From positions 92,501-156,500 of the forward strand of contig CAUYUJ010019596.1 of the NCBI GenBank assembly GCA_963575745.1: a stretch of 64,000 bases of DNA. The letters run 5' to 3'. Both the position numbers and the translations under genes were made by a program. Source of the stretch: Prorocentrum cordatum (Eukaryota; Sar; Dinophyceae; Prorocentrales; Prorocentraceae). The notes under the pieces are model-generated. The model worked only from the letters and a program-made list of their open reading frames with translations. It was not told the origin of the DNA and ran no database searches. Positions 35,151 to 44,373 of the stretch are shown here, piece by piece (the first letter of the stretch is position 1; each line of letters opens with the position of its first letter).

Positions 35151-35465
35151 TTCTTGCAAGGGTTGCAATTGTTGCGATCGGTACCTAAACAGAGCTTGCA
35201 CTAAGGTTTTAGTAGCCCTACGGGTCCCCAAACAGTGCTTGGACAGTGCTTGCTCAGTGCTTGCACTCAGTGTTGAAAGTTCAGTGCGTTTTGCGCCTGC
35301 AGGTAAGCGGACGGCTGCGAGCGAACGGCCAGCTCCAAGCCAGCTCAAGAGAAAACGTATTTGCAACTACGCTTCAAAACAACTCTCCCCAAGCAAAGAA
35401 ACTGAAGTGCAGAACTCCCTGCGGCTGAAGATACCCCGAACTTTGATGCGACATGCTGTCACGCC

Positions 35466-36563
35466 TCACTCCCTCTTGGTCCTCCTGCGCTTGTTGCCAC
35501 CCTCCCCAGTCGGCTTCGGGGTGTAGGCATTGAACCTGACGGCCCACTCCTTGATGGAAACGTCTTCCTTGTCAATCGCATCCAAGGTGTTGATCAATTT
35601 CGGCAGCTCAGTGTCGTTCACCTCCTCGGTGCACATCCTGTCCAGGATTTTGGTGGCCCTCGCAAGCTTCGCAATATGCTTGTCGAGGTCTTTCACGAAG
35701 GTCTCAGAGTACTTACCATTGTCAGAAGATGCTCCGATCTTAGTTTCGATCACCTTGGCATCGGCGTGCATGTCATGGTACACGCGAAGCTTATCCTGCA
35801 CACCAGCCCGAAGCTCCTCGACGCGCTTGTCCATCTTCGTCGTCTCTGTCTCGGGCTCCTCCTTGATCTTCACATCGGAGCTCGCCGCCATGGCACTGTT
35901 GAACGTGGCGAGGTCCTCCTCGTCGGCGTCGCCCGAGACCTGCAGCATGAAGGTGTGGATGTCCTCGTCGCTCATCCGCTGCCACTCGGTGGGCACAGGG
36001 GGTCCGCTGCCACTCCACCAGCAGTGGGTCCGTGGAGCCTGTGAGGCGATCAGGCCTGCTCCTGAGTTTGCCACACTCGCGCCAATGCTTGGCCTTGGCC
36101 TCGCCTAACTCAGCGTCCATCTTATCCTGGGACATCCACGGAACATCGTTGTACGTGATGTTAGATGTCTTCTTCGTCTTCTCGCTGAGCGACTTCTTCT
36201 CTGTATCCTTGCACCTCAGCTGGTGCACGAGGAACTTCTCTAGAAACGCCATCTTGGTAGCGCCTTTCGCCGACGAAGCTGCAGCGTCTGGGTTCGAGGG
36301 GAGGAAGTGCTTCATCGACTGCTTCTTCGAGGCCAGCTCCTTACCGTCTGCCTGTCGGCAGGCTCGAGAGATCCCCGCCACCCCACTGCCCCCGTGGAGG
36401 GTTGGGCGGGGTATGCGTATGCATACCCCGCTCAACCCTCCACAGACAGTGCCCTGTTTGAGAAATCGTGCGCTGCCTGTGCGAGTATCTCTCGAGCTTT
36501 GGCCAGCTCCTCCTTCGACGGCGTGACTGTGCTGAGGGTCGTCTTTGCCATCTTCGGAGCCAT
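35466..36563 (-). CDS. Lysine-rich coiled-coil protein, predicted two exons, frame-broken
   Basis: Reading leftwards, ATG at 36563 starts MAPKMAKTTLSTVTPSKEEL. A 92-bp GT-AG intron (36443 to 36352, phase 0) joins FSNRALS to ADGKELASKKQ. Exon 2 continues MKHFLPSNPD, KMAFLEKFLVHQ and SNITYNDVPWMSQDK to TDPLLVEWQR, where a 28-bp insertion (35975-36002, bounded by a repeated 13-bp word) shifts the frame; beyond it MSDEDIHTFMLQ runs to the stop with a basic tail GGNKRRRTKRE. The C-terminal half is helical and charged. The tail looks like a nuclear localisation signal. Function unknown; alternatively the 28 bp is a tiny non-canonical intron. Confidence 0.55.
36394..36443. repeat. 23-bp inverted repeat at the intron donor
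   Basis: Arms 36394-36416 and 36421-36443 are complementary at 22 of 23 positions with a 4-base loop. On the minus strand the hairpin begins exactly at the predicted donor GTGGAG and fills the first 50 bases of the 92-bp intron. Confidence 0.9.
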
Positions 36564-36837
36564 GGTGCGCAGCAGGGTCCAAGCCAGAACTCGCGCACTG
36601 CACTCGAGCACAAGTGGCTGTCGAGAGCTGGGGCCTCCAGAACATGAGCGATCAAGCCACTGAGGCTCCGGACTGCCTGCCCCGGACGTCCCCAGACATG
36701 AAGGCCTCCCCACCAGATAGGTTTTGTTGCCCCTCAGCCCTCTCCTAGGCATGAGTTGCGCGAGTGAAATGCGCCTGCACCCCCAGTGGCGCGCAAGATA
36801 ACAAGTGCAATCCTGGTGGACACAGGGCGCGCGCTAA

Positions 36838-36875
36838 AAGTGAAAAATGAAACATGCATTTTTCATATTTCATGT
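36838..36875. repeat. AT-rich palindromic short element, copy 1
   Basis: Built around gtgaaaaatgaaacatgcat followed by its near-reverse complement (tttttcatatttcat). Related copies lie at 36955-37002, 37179-37226 and 39890-39945. All are sharply AT-rich against a GC-rich background. Confidence 0.75.
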
Positions 36876-36954
36876 TATTCTTCTTTTTTCAAAAACTTTT
36901 TTCTTCATATATATGTATATATATGGTTTTCCTAATAAAATGAAAAATGAAAAA

Positions 36955-37002
36955 TAAAATGAACAATGAAAAATACATGTTTCATGTTTCACTTTTTGTT
37001 TC
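36955..37002. repeat. AT-rich palindromic short element, copy 2
   Basis: Core aatacatgtttcatgtttca preceded by aaaatgaacaatgaaa; same self-complementary design as the copy at 36838. The interval 36750-37170 otherwise shows no gene. Confidence 0.7.
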
Positions 37003-37178
37003 AACTCGTGACCGCACCTGGTACCCAGACGATTCCCACAGTGGCACATCCTGTGTCCTCAGATTTCTGAAATGACTCATGCACTCAAGGGAGCTGAGGG
37101 TATCCGAAGGGTTGCAACTATGCCACGAGTCCCCAGGAGGCCCTCGAAAGTCCACCAGGCCTTCGAAGAGGCCGCAAA

Positions 37179-37226
37179 GTGAAAAATGAAAAATGCATGT
37201 TTCATTTTTCAGTTTATGTTTCATTT
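37179..37226. repeat. AT-rich palindromic short element, copy 3
   Basis: gtgaaaaatgaaaaatgcat followed by gtttcatttttcagtt, a near-perfect foldback. Confidence 0.75.
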
Positions 37227-37365
37227 GGTGTTTCAGCTCAGACCGCCCAAGACGGCCCCAATGGCCTCCAGGATAGCCCCAAGACAGCCCGTGAGGCCCC
37301 ATAGAAGGCCCCATATCAGCAAACGATGGCCCCAAGATTTCCCAAGAGGTTCCCCAGGAGGTGGG

Positions 37366-37470
37366 AGAGGGTGAGGAGGAGGAGGAGGAGGAGGAGGAGG
37401 AGGAGGAGGAGGAGGAGGAGGTGGGGGGGAGAAGGATGAGGAGGAGGAGGAGGAGGAGGAGGAGGAGGAG
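37366..37470. repeat. (GGA)n tract
   Basis: Nearly uninterrupted GGA/GAG trinucleotides, lying 3' of the minus-strand gene at 37580. Confidence 0.9.
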
Positions 37471-37579
37471 GGCCCTTTACAGCTTCCCCCAGCTAGATTG
37501 CTTCGCGAATGTAGATGCCCTGCTGGCAGTGAGACTGACACTGAAACCATTTGTGCAGAGCGGAGCGCGGCAGCACGGC

Positions 37580-38211
37580 TCATGACGGGGTCATCTTCTT
37601 GCAGCACTTGCGCCTCTTCTTGCGAGCGAAGAGCGCGTCCTCGTCGATCTCATCATCCTCCGAGGCTCCGTGTGCCACAGGCGGCTGTGCACGCACCGAC
37701 GAGCTTGATGATGACGTCGCATGCTGGATGAACGGTGCGACCTCAGCCTTCATGGTGGCCCAGCGCTGCTCGTAGTCCTTGATCTTGCCCGCCTCGTAGT
37801 CGGCCGTCGCGTCGAAGTGCTCGTTGGAGATCCGACGAAGTTGGCTAGGTTCTGCTTCAGGTCGCTGAGATAGGGATGATCTGGCATAGTGAACACCCAG
37901 CTGTGAGTGACGCTCTGGAAGGCCTCGGCGCGCTCGAGAGACTCCTTCAGGTTGTCGGCCACGATGCTCGGGCCATGGCCAGGTGAGTTGATGAACTCCA
38001 CCTCGTCGTCGTCGCTATCGCTCGTGCCACTGCGTGCTTGAATGATGTGAGCTGCGGCAATTGCATCGACCAGCTGCTGCCTGCTGTCATCCACGTTCGG
38101 GGCTGGTGGAGCTGGAGGAGCAAGATCTTGGCCGCGCACGGCGCTGCCATCGGCTGAGAGCCTGACGTTTGCGCCAGCAAATGCAACGAACTCAGCGCTT
38201 TTCGGAGCCAT
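37580..38211 (-). CDS. Small nuclear-type protein, one frame break; function unknown
   Basis: Minus-strand ATG at 38211 gives MAPKSAEFVAFAGANVRLS, then a Pro/Ala linker, ARSGTSDSDDDEVEFINSPG and KESLERAEAFQSVTHSW to LANF, where the frame breaks at about 37832-37838. In the next frame it continues RISNEHFDATADYEAGKIKD, EQRWATMKAEVAPF, a Ser run, DDEIDEDALF and the basic end ARKKRRKCCKKMTPS, with the stop at 37580-37582. Coding character on both sides argues for one protein of about 210 residues. The end looks like a nuclear localisation signal. Like its neighbours it starts with MAPK. No known domain recognised. Confidence 0.55.
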
Positions 38212-38360
38212 CTCCGACACGCGTCAGAGAAGGATATTGCCTCGAGCCAGAGCGGCTGCGGACGAGCGAGAGATATTGCCTCGACTGGCAAGGAGAAAGC
38301 CCCCGCAGGAGCCTAGTATAAGATATGCAAAGGCCTCCACCCAACGCGAGTGGAGTGACC

Positions 38361-38446
38361 CTGCTATCAGACACTTTCAGCGTGCTTTAGTCATGCTGAG
38401 AGTGCTTTAGTCATGCTTTAGTCATGCTGAACGTGTCTGATAACAG
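38361..38446. repeat. Imperfect inverted repeat upstream of the minus-strand gene
   Basis: About 21-bp arms at 38361-38381 and 38426-38446 (core atcagacac / gtgtctgat) flank three copies of gtgctttagtcatgct. It lies about 150 bp upstream of the ATG at 38211; a regulatory role is possible but unsupported. Confidence 0.65.
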
Positions 38447-38539
38447 TTCCAAGGTCGTGCTCCAAAGAATATGACCAGGATTTCGAGGAGGGAACAGAAA
38501 CAAGAAGGGCGTAAGGAACCTCCCAAACCTCGTCGAGCC

Positions 38540-38800
38540 TCGGGAACCTAACATGGCACCATGTATTTGCGCCGCATAGGTTGCGCCACATCGTTTACAC
38601 TACATAGGTTGCGTCGCGTCGACTGCACCCCCAGGTTGCGCTACACAAGCTGAACCGCACATATAGCCTACATCATAGATAACATCTCGCAGAGAGTCCC
38701 ATACATAATGCACCACTTATGTATTGCACCACATAGTTTGCGCCTCGCATCTTGACCCAAGTAGTTCGTACAGCTTAGATGTAAGTGTAGTTGGTCCACG
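38540..38800. repeat. Degenerate short repeat (ttgcgcyrcay words)
   Basis: Loose repeats of ggttgcg, gcgccacat and actacatag with no clear period and no ORF of note. Confidence 0.5.
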
Positions 38801-39080
38801 CTGGCGCACTGTTTGGAGTCCACAACGTTTGGGGTCCACACTGTTCGGAGTCTACACTGTTTGTGGCCCACGCCGTTCGGAGTCTACACTGTTTGTGGTC
38901 CACACTGTTCGGAGTCTACACTGTTTGCGGTCCACGCTGTTCGGAGTCTACACTGTTTGTGGTCCACACTGTTCGGAGTCTACACTGTTTGTGGTCCACA
39001 CTGTTCGGAGTCTACACTGTTTGTAGTCCACACTGGTTGTGGTCCACACTGTTCGGAGTCTACACTGTTTGTTGCGGTCC
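38800..39080. repeat. 32-bp tandem repeat
   Basis: Unit gttcggagtctacactgttt plus gtggtccacact, 32 bp, about eight copies. Because 32 is not a multiple of three all forward frames translate to rotating versions of the same peptide; no gene is called. Confidence 0.95.
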
Positions 39081-39205
39081 ACCATATGTGTCATGTGCTC
39101 ACCACTGTCGTGTCTATCTTATGCACGTGTGAGTTCTTGCCCCACGTACCCCTCGAGCGGCAGTCGCACCGATAAACGCAGAGAAGACAACTCAATTCAC
39201 TAAAC

Positions 39206-39448
39206 TCACGTCTTGACTTTCTCATCCCACGACTTGGCAACCTCCCTGGCAAACGCTGATGCCATCTTGCTCGCGACTTCAACCGAAATCCTCAGGCGAA
39301 TGAGCTGTTTCTTTTCATGGGAGTACGCCCTCGAGTGCACCCGATTGCGCACTTTCGACCATGTGTTCCCAGGCCCCAGCTTCCCCAAGTCAAGGAGGTC
39401 GCTGAAGAAGTCGGACTCCGCATCCTCGGGAGCCGCCCCGCCAAACAC
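39206..39448 (-). CDS. Partial protein or exon, function unknown
   Basis: An 80-codon minus-strand ORF, open further upstream as RYVFGGAAPEDAESDFFSD, then WSKVRNRVHSRAY and VEVASKMASAFAREVAKSW to a stop at 39206. Composition is protein-like, not repeat-derived, and it lies in the run of minus-strand genes. The 5' end disappears in the CTC repeats at about 39520-39560, so the start is unknown; it may be a last exon. Confidence 0.4.
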   Translation of the reverse strand: MFGGAAPEDAESDFFSDLLDLGKLGPGNTWSKVRNRVHSRAYSHEKKQLIRLRISVEVASKMASAFAREVAKSWDEKVKT

Positions 39449-39524
39449 ATATCGAAATTGCGCCGCACGTCGCGGTGCAGTTTAGATATGCCTGAACTTC
39501 GTTCCTCCGTCTCCTCATCCCTGT

Positions 39525-39765
39525 CCTCCTCCTCCTCCTCCTCCTCCTCCTCCGCATTCGTTTTTTTTTTTTTCAAACCGATTTGAAACAAAACTCTACC
39601 TCCTCATCCTCCTTGCCATCCTCCTCCTCCTCCTGCTCCCTCCTTCCTCCTCCTCCTCCTCCTCCTCCTCTTTCTTCTAGCAGAGTTAGTTTTTTACTTC
39701 GCATTGTGGGTGCCTCCTCCTCCTCCTCCTCCTCCTGCTCCTCCTCCTCCTCATCCTCCCACATC
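39525..39765. repeat. (CCT)n tracts
   Basis: Three CTC/CCT-rich blocks (39525-39556, 39600-39675, 39715-39770) separated by short unique sequence. The long complementary poly-Glu ORFs are artefacts. Confidence 0.85.
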
Positions 39766-39889
39766 CTCACCTCCTCCAGGGTTTTCCCCGACCAGCCCCC
39801 CTTCCCCTCTCCCCCCTCCCCTCCGTGTCCCCCTCCCCCTCGCCGTCCCCGCTCGCCTTCCTCACCGATGGTTTTCACGAACACAAAAG

Positions 39890-39945
39890 CTGAAACATAA
39901 AATGAAAAATGAAACATACATGTTTCATGTTTCACTTGTGGTTTT
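39890..39945. repeat. AT-rich palindromic short element, copy 4
   Basis: gaaacataaaatgaaaaatg followed by aaacatacatgtttcatgtt: the same foldback element as at 36838-37226, nearly 3 kb away. Confidence 0.75.
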
Positions 39946-40021
39946 TGTGTAACTGAAACGTGGCCGTGAAATTAGCCATGCATGTTTTCCAACACGTTTC
40001 TGGATTCATATTTGTCATGTG

Positions 40022-40926
40022 TTATGTCCCTGTGCAGTCCTCCTTGGTCAGCTTGTCGCGGTTCGCCTCGATGACTGATGTCTCAGTCGGAGGGCGCTTG
40101 GACGTGATCCGCCTCCTCTTCACCTCGGAGCCCGTCGTGCCCTGGTCGACCTTCTTGTCGTCGCCCGTCTTGTCTGCCTTGGTCTTCTTGCCCTTGCCGC
40201 TTATGGCAATGTAGTCGCGTGGAGTGGGTGCAGGCGGTGGTGCAGATGCCAAGGCCTTTAACGTGTCAGCTGTCAGCGGCATGCCACCAACCTGTTTGGA
40301 TTTTCCACTTGATTTCCAGAACAGCTTAGCTTCGAGCTCGTCGATGTCAAAAGGCGCTTCTCGATAGTGGTCTCCTCATCGGTGCTGGGGACATCGACCA
40401 GCGGGACCTTACGCTTGGGTGGGACGGGATTCCCCACGACTTCATCATCATGATGATCATCAGCTCTGTATTTGCTCTTGTCGATGTCCCTGCAGGCAGC
40501 CATCTTGTCGATGATGATCTGGAGCTGGCCGTGACCTTTCGGTGCTCGATTGGTGGTGCGGGCAATACTCTGCAACGACATCATCATAACACGCAAGCCG
40601 TATATGGATTTATCTGAGTCAGTGTAGCTCCAGGTCATGGTGTTTCTGGTCAACCACGCGTCAAATTGTTTTTGAAACAACTTTTGATTAGGCACCAACC
40701 CTCCTGATCTATCAACTATGCCATTGATCAAGTTGAACTGCTTTGATACCAATGCCCATGAACTCGTCAAGCCTTGCTTGGTCACCTCAGGACCGTTCCA
40801 TAGCACACCAGGTTTGCAACTAGAGACCTGCACGGGATCCGAAAAGAGATCGTATGAGACATCGTTTGGTAAGTCAATCCCCTTGGTACGTTTGGCCGAC
40901 ATGCTCACACGAACCTTCGAAACCAA
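40022..40926 (-). CDS. Lysine-rich protein, one frame break; function unknown
   Basis: From ATG 40926 (or 40902) the minus strand encodes MSAKRTKGIDLPNDVSYDLF, a helical middle (LVSKQFNLINGIVDR, QKQFDAWLTRNTMTW) and DDEVVGNPVPPKRKVPL to TIEKR. At about 40350-40357 the frame shifts by one base; PFDIDELEAKLFWKSSGKSK then leads into MPLTADTLKALASAP, a lysine-rich stretch and VKRRRITSKRP, ending at 40022. The continuity of protein-like sequence across the shift supports a single ~300-residue protein with an indel. Two basic clusters suggest a nuclear protein. No domain recognised. Confidence 0.55.
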
Positions 40927-41194
40927 AAAAAGCTGCGGTGATGATGAGGGTGGTGATGGTGACGGTGGGAGACCTCAGGGATTCTGTGGATCTTTCCAAG
41001 CCCCACGGCCTTCCCAAACCCCAGGATCCAGGATCCGAAACCCCAGGGCCCAGGACCCCGACCCCAGGACCCTCGAGCTGGGATGTTAGCCAACGCTCAG
41101 GCGAAGAGCTACTTACTCCGAATATGGAATGTGACCAGCGCTACGGCGAGGAGACACCCACCGCATTTAAACGAACATTGCGCGTGAAACGCTC

Positions 41195-41280
41195 GAACTC
41201 ATATATGTATATATATACATATATATATATATATGTATGTGTATCTATATACGTGTATATGTATATGTATAAAGTGCACG
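41195..41280. repeat. (TA)n-rich microsatellite
   Basis: Tandem ATATGTATATATA-type sequence; a second short (TA)n lies at 41401-41416. The surrounding 41000-41540 shows no gene. Confidence 0.85.
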
Positions 41281-41544
41281 CCCCGCTGTTATGTGGCAAC
41301 ACGCGCAAATACACAACAGAGAGGATAAACAATTCGAGGCGGGGCCATCTTTAAAACATGAAGGTAAAAGAAACACATGTATAGATAAATGTGCTCACGC
41401 TATATATATATATATAAGAAAAAAATGGTTTTCAAGATGGGCTTCACAGAAATCTTTATATTGTGTTTTTAAATCATATGTCCAGCTGGCCTTCTCTTTT
41501 ATATTAACAAGAATCTTGTATATATAGAAGAGTTTGAGCGTCTG

Positions 41545-41595
41545 GGGAGGTCCGGGACCGGGGGAGTCCGGGACCGGGAGGCGGTCCGGGACCCT
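41545..41595. repeat. GGTCCGGGACC repeat, short block
   Basis: Three units of ggtccgggaccggg, the same self-complementary unit as at 42898-43356 and 60045-60130 and in the tail of the ORF at 32390-32430. Confidence 0.85.
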
Positions 41596-41880
41596 AGTGT
41601 ACGTAACCAAATCATATGGTTACGCTCGAAACTGTTGCGCGTAACCAAAACGCGAAGAATTTGGTTACGATCGACCCCTCAGACACTTGAGCCATCAAAA
41701 TGCATTCAACACCCCCGTAACCAAAATCTTCCCGGGAAGATGTTCGCATAACCAAATCGTAACCATATTTCAAAGCTTCGTAACCAAATCATAACCAAAT
41801 TGCATATATCGTAACCAAATCATAACCAAATCGTAACCAAATCACAACCAAATTATAACCAAACCGTTAGCATATCGAAA
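41596..41880. repeat. GTAACCAAATC repeat array, block 1
   Basis: Direct and inverted copies of the 11-mer GTAACCAAATC (for example gtaaccaaatcatatggtta, itself self-complementary). Further blocks occur at 42605-42770 and 42815-42895. It is not a recognised telomere repeat. Confidence 0.85.
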
Positions 41881-41929
41881 CGACCATGTTCGACATTGCC
41901 GATGGGGCTGAAGATGGGGGCGGGCGGAG

Positions 41930-42600
41930 CAGGGGGGAGTCTGCCGAGCTGGTAGAGCAGGAGGAGGAATAGGAGGAGGAGGATGAGGTGGAGGAGGAGG
42001 AGGGGGGAGGAGGAGGAAGGAAGCACGGTGAGAGCACGAGGGCTCAGGAGGAAGATTGACGCATTGATGCTTCGACGCGGGGTTTGAAGATCAGAGGGAG
42101 GAGGCTTGGAAGAAGAATTTGAGGGAGGCCGAAACAGACGGGGGTGATAATGAGGCTTGCAGGAAGTATCACAGGAATGGCAGGGCAGGAGGAAGCTTGG
42201 AGGGGAGGAGGCAGCTTGGAGAGGGAGGCTCTGAAGAAGGACTAGGTGCGGGGATACAGGATTGAAACTTGGCGGTGCTAGGGGGGAGGAAGAAAATGAG
42301 GAGTGTGGATTTCAAAGAAGCGACTTGCGCGGGGGGTCTGCACTGAAGAGGCATAAGATATGGTGGAGGGCTCTGTTTGGGTGGGTGCTAGACCCGTGGG
42401 GACAAGCTCGGATCAATGTTTGAAGAGAGAGCTCTGGCACGGGGTAGGGGCGGCGAGACATAGGAGAGGTTCTGAGGGAGAAAGGAGTGAATCACGATGT
42501 AACACGGTGTGTGTGTGTGTGTACGGACAGGCCCACCAGGGATAGGCTCCACCAGGGATGGGCCATGGGCTGGTCAAGACATGGGCCACGACGGACCCCG
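41930..42600. other. Purine-rich region without a supported gene
   Basis: GGA/GAG-rich sequence with scattered repeats and a (GT)n run at about 42508-42520. Short ORFs here lack protein-like composition. Nothing else is seen. Confidence 0.6.
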
Positions 42601-42604
42601 TTTT

Positions 42605-42895
42605 GCCAAATCGTAACCAAATCGGAACCAAATCGTAACCATATGGAAACGTAACCAAATCGTAACCACATTTGATATAGCGTAACCAAATCGTAACCAA
42701 ATCTAATACTTTAATCACCAAATCATATCCAAATCACACTTCGTAATCAAAGTGCGCGCAACCAAATCAAAACAATGCACCCCTCTCATACAGACTTGGC
42801 TCAACAAGAAGCCGATTTGGTTACGCACGTGCGCGCAACAAACCATGGTAAATTACAATACTTTGGGCGCGTGATTTGGTTACGATGTCTTGTCT
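42605..42895. repeat. GTAACCAAATC repeat array, blocks 2 and 3
   Basis: Repeated cgtaaccaaatcgtaacc at 42605-42770 and isolated inverted copies (gatttggttacg) at 42815-42890, ending directly at the GGTCCGGGACC array. Confidence 0.85.
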
Positions 42896-42897
42896 TC

Positions 42898-43356
42898 TAG
42901 GGGGGGTTCGGGACCGGGGGAGGTCCGGGACCGGGGGGGTCCGGGACCGAGTGGGTCCGGGACCGGGGGGTGTCCGGCCGGGGGGTCCGGGACCGGGGGG
43001 GGTCCGGGACCGGGGGGGGGTCCAGGACCGGGGGGGGTTTGGGACCGGCCGGGTCGGGACCGGGTGGTCCGGGACCGGGAAGGTCCGGGACCGCGGGGGT
43101 GCGGGGCCGGGAGGGTCCGGGACTGGGAGGGTCCGGGACCGGGTGGTCCGGGGGTTCGGGACCGGGGGGGTCCGGGACCTGGACCGGGAGGGGTCCGGGA
43201 CCGTGAGGGTCCGGGACCGGGGCGTGGTCTGGGAATTGTCCGGGACCGGGAAGGGTCCGGGACCGGGTCCGGAACGGGTCCAGGAGGTTCCGGGACCTGA
43301 GGGTCCGGGGTGGTCCGGGGCCGGGGGGAGTCCGGGACCGGGGGGGTCCGGGACCA
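42898..43356. repeat. GGTCCGGGACC tandem array
   Basis: About 460 bp of 14-20-bp units ggtccgggaccggggg. Each unit contains GGTCC-G-GGACC, an interrupted palindrome. Long ORFs on both strands (Gly/Pro-rich) are by-products. Confidence 0.95.
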
Positions 43357-43368
43357 CCCAGAGGTCTC

Positions 43369-43412
43369 ATAGATCTTATTCTAAGATCCAGTATGTAAGA
43401 TCTTATTTTTGG
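43369..43412. repeat. AGATCTTA inverted-repeat element next to the array
   Basis: agatcttattctaagatcc and aagatcttattttt form a partial foldback related to the clean one at 59964-60029, which also directly borders a GGTCCGGGACC array. The pairing suggests a composite element. Confidence 0.7.
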
Positions 43413-43534
43413 AACATCTTGATTTCAGGAAATAAGAACACTCCTAATCGATCTTTTTTCTTATACATATCATATATTTACAATGTCAAAACTTAGTATG
43501 TTAACCTACAAGTTTGGACAAACCATAGTCGATG

Positions 43535-43792
43535 TACAACAGCACCAACACATTCAACTACAACAACACCAAACACAACAACACCACCAACAACAACAAC
43601 TACGACAACAACAACAGCAACAACAACAGCCACGACAACAACAACAACAGCAACAACACCACCAACAACAACACACCACCACCACCACCACCAACAACAA
43701 CAACAGCAGCAACAGCAACAACAACACCACAACCACCACCACCACCACCACCACACCACCACAGCAACAACAACACCACCACTCGACCAAAC
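43535..43792. repeat. CAA/CCA trinucleotide tract
   Basis: About 250 bp of CAA, CAG and CCA repeats giving Gln, Asn or Thr runs in forward frames. Whether any part is translated cannot be judged. Confidence 0.85.
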
Positions 43793-43810
43793 CGCTGGTG
43801 CCTCGAGCGC

Positions 43811-43960
43811 ATGGTGCAGCAGGCGCCGCCGCCTCCGCCGCCGCGGTTCGTGGACATCTGGCGCTTCGTCCGCCGCGTCCCGATGGACCGCATCCTCCTA
43901 CTCTTCTTAACTCTCTTAAGTATCCTGCTCATCCTCATGATCCTCCTCACTTCTGCTCCT
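43811..43960 (+). CDS. Possible first exon, Pro-rich start
   Basis: ATG at 43811 opens MVQQAPPPPPPRFVDIWRF and VRRVPMDRILLL before the frame turns hydrophobic and low-complexity. It sits upstream of the exons at 44374-47281 and could be their first exon, but I cannot place a donor with confidence. Confidence 0.3.
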
Positions 43961-44284
43961 CCACCCCTCCTCCACTCGAGGAGGCTGGAGGCGGCGGCGC
44001 TGGCGGCGGTGGCGGCGGCGCCGGCGGCGCCGGCGGCGCTGGCGCTGCTGGCGCTGCGGCGCAGGCCAGCATCGGGAAACGTCTAGGAGAGGCAAGGAAA
44101 GGGGGAGGGTACAGGATGAGGAAGGAGAGGCGGAGGAATGGAGGGTCGGAGGAGGATGACGATGAGGATGGCGGTGCCGATGACCTCGGACGGGCTCGCG
44201 CGTCTTGAGCCATCTTAGGGCCGCCTCGGGCCGTCTTGGGGCTCGTCTTGAGCCATCTTAGGGCCCCTTGGAACCCGCATCGAA

Positions 44285-44345
44285 GTCGGATCCAAGTTCG
44301 AAGTGGGTGCCACCCCGCGGCACCCACTTCGAACTTGGATCCGAC
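44285..44345. repeat. Perfect 27-bp inverted repeat, 7-base loop
   Basis: Arms 44285-44311 and 44319-44345 are exact reverse complements. It lies just upstream of a predicted acceptor (cccgccagcccag, exon from 44374), so probably in an intron. Confidence 0.95.
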
Positions 44346-44373
44346 GTCGGCACCAATCCCCCCGCCAGCCCAG

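Noticed and set aside
39583-39935. Pro/Ser-rich and poly-Glu ORFs near 39.6-39.9 kb
   Set aside because: Products of CCT/GGA repeats.
41596-42895. Telomeric repeat
   Set aside because: GTAACCAAATC differs from the TTTAGGG-type repeat expected in dinoflagellates and is interspersed in both orientations.
42821-43496. Gly- or Pro-rich ORFs on both strands
   Set aside because: Arise from the GGTCCGGGACC array; no independent coding evidence.
43493-43790. Cys/Val/Trp-rich minus-strand ORFs
   Set aside because: Complement of the CAA/CCA repeat tract.
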